DNA of 31,187 bases from an uncultured Collinsella sp. (lineage in GTDB: Bacteria > Actinomycetota > Coriobacteriia > Coriobacteriales > Coriobacteriaceae), in contig CAAELZ010000063.1 of NCBI GenBank assembly GCA_900756945.1, forward strand, positions 1 through 31,187, written 5' to 3'. The notes under the pieces are model-generated. The model ran no database searches and was not told where the DNA came from. It worked only from the letters and a program-made list of their open reading frames with translations. Each line of letters starts with the position of its first letter. Positions within the stretch are counted from its first letter, which is position 1. The position numbers and the translations under genes were made by a program. This document shows, piece after piece, positions 31,177-31,187 of the stretch.

Positions 31177-31187
31177 CACCTTGGCCC

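Noticed and set aside
1..31187. CRISPR arrays, tRNA or rRNA genes, phage genes
   Set aside because: I looked on both strands and found no regularly spaced repeats, no tRNA-like cloverleaf with a TTC arm, and no phage structural genes.

Overview
The window looks like chromosome from a high-G+C Gram-positive gut actinobacterium of the Coriobacteriia, most likely Collinsella or a close relative. The basis is overall protein flavour: a Coriobacteria-type methionyl-tRNA-synthetase-like enzyme, class III fructose bisphosphatase, DegV, a C69 dipeptidase, cell-wall proteins with LAxTG-like tails, and strong AGGAGG ribosome sites. No species-level marker is present, so the genus is inference.

Layout. 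1-267 is the tail of an IS110-family transposase, followed by a hairpin-rich non-coding stretch. 568-5715 holds an SDR oxidoreductase, a tail-anchored coiled-coil protein, and the queuosine genes queA and queH. A structured repeat of about 120 bp occurs twice, each time directly after the stop codon of a minus-strand gene (SDR and queA). 5726-15528 is mostly housekeeping: a DUF3267 membrane protein, the MetRS-like ligase, a NOL1/NOP2/Sun RNA methyltransferase, a 56-residue membrane protein, an unidentified TIM-barrel-like protein, DegV, Fbp and two tandem GtrA proteins. 15688-20701 is the most interesting region: a two-gene minus-strand operon of DUF4430 (transcobalamin-like) surface proteins behind a cobalamin riboswitch. 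20853-25873 holds a UbiB/ABC1 kinase with a phasin-like partner, a C69 peptidase, a low-G+C MITE-like element with 40-bp inverted ends, and folD. folD is coupled to fchA, and the FolD lacks the residues needed for its cyclohydrolase half. 26879-31110 has two tandem lipoprotein paralogues and a Tat-exported PI-PLC-family protein with a ricin-like domain and a LADTG wall-sorting tail.

How the parts fit. The riboswitch gives the DUF4430 operon a testable job in corrinoid capture at the cell surface. FchA and FolD appear to split the methylene-THF to formyl-THF steps between two proteins. QueA and QueH act at successive late steps of queuosine formation. The lipoproteins and the PI-PLC share a related upstream motif and may form a surface or envelope module, but their functional link is inference.
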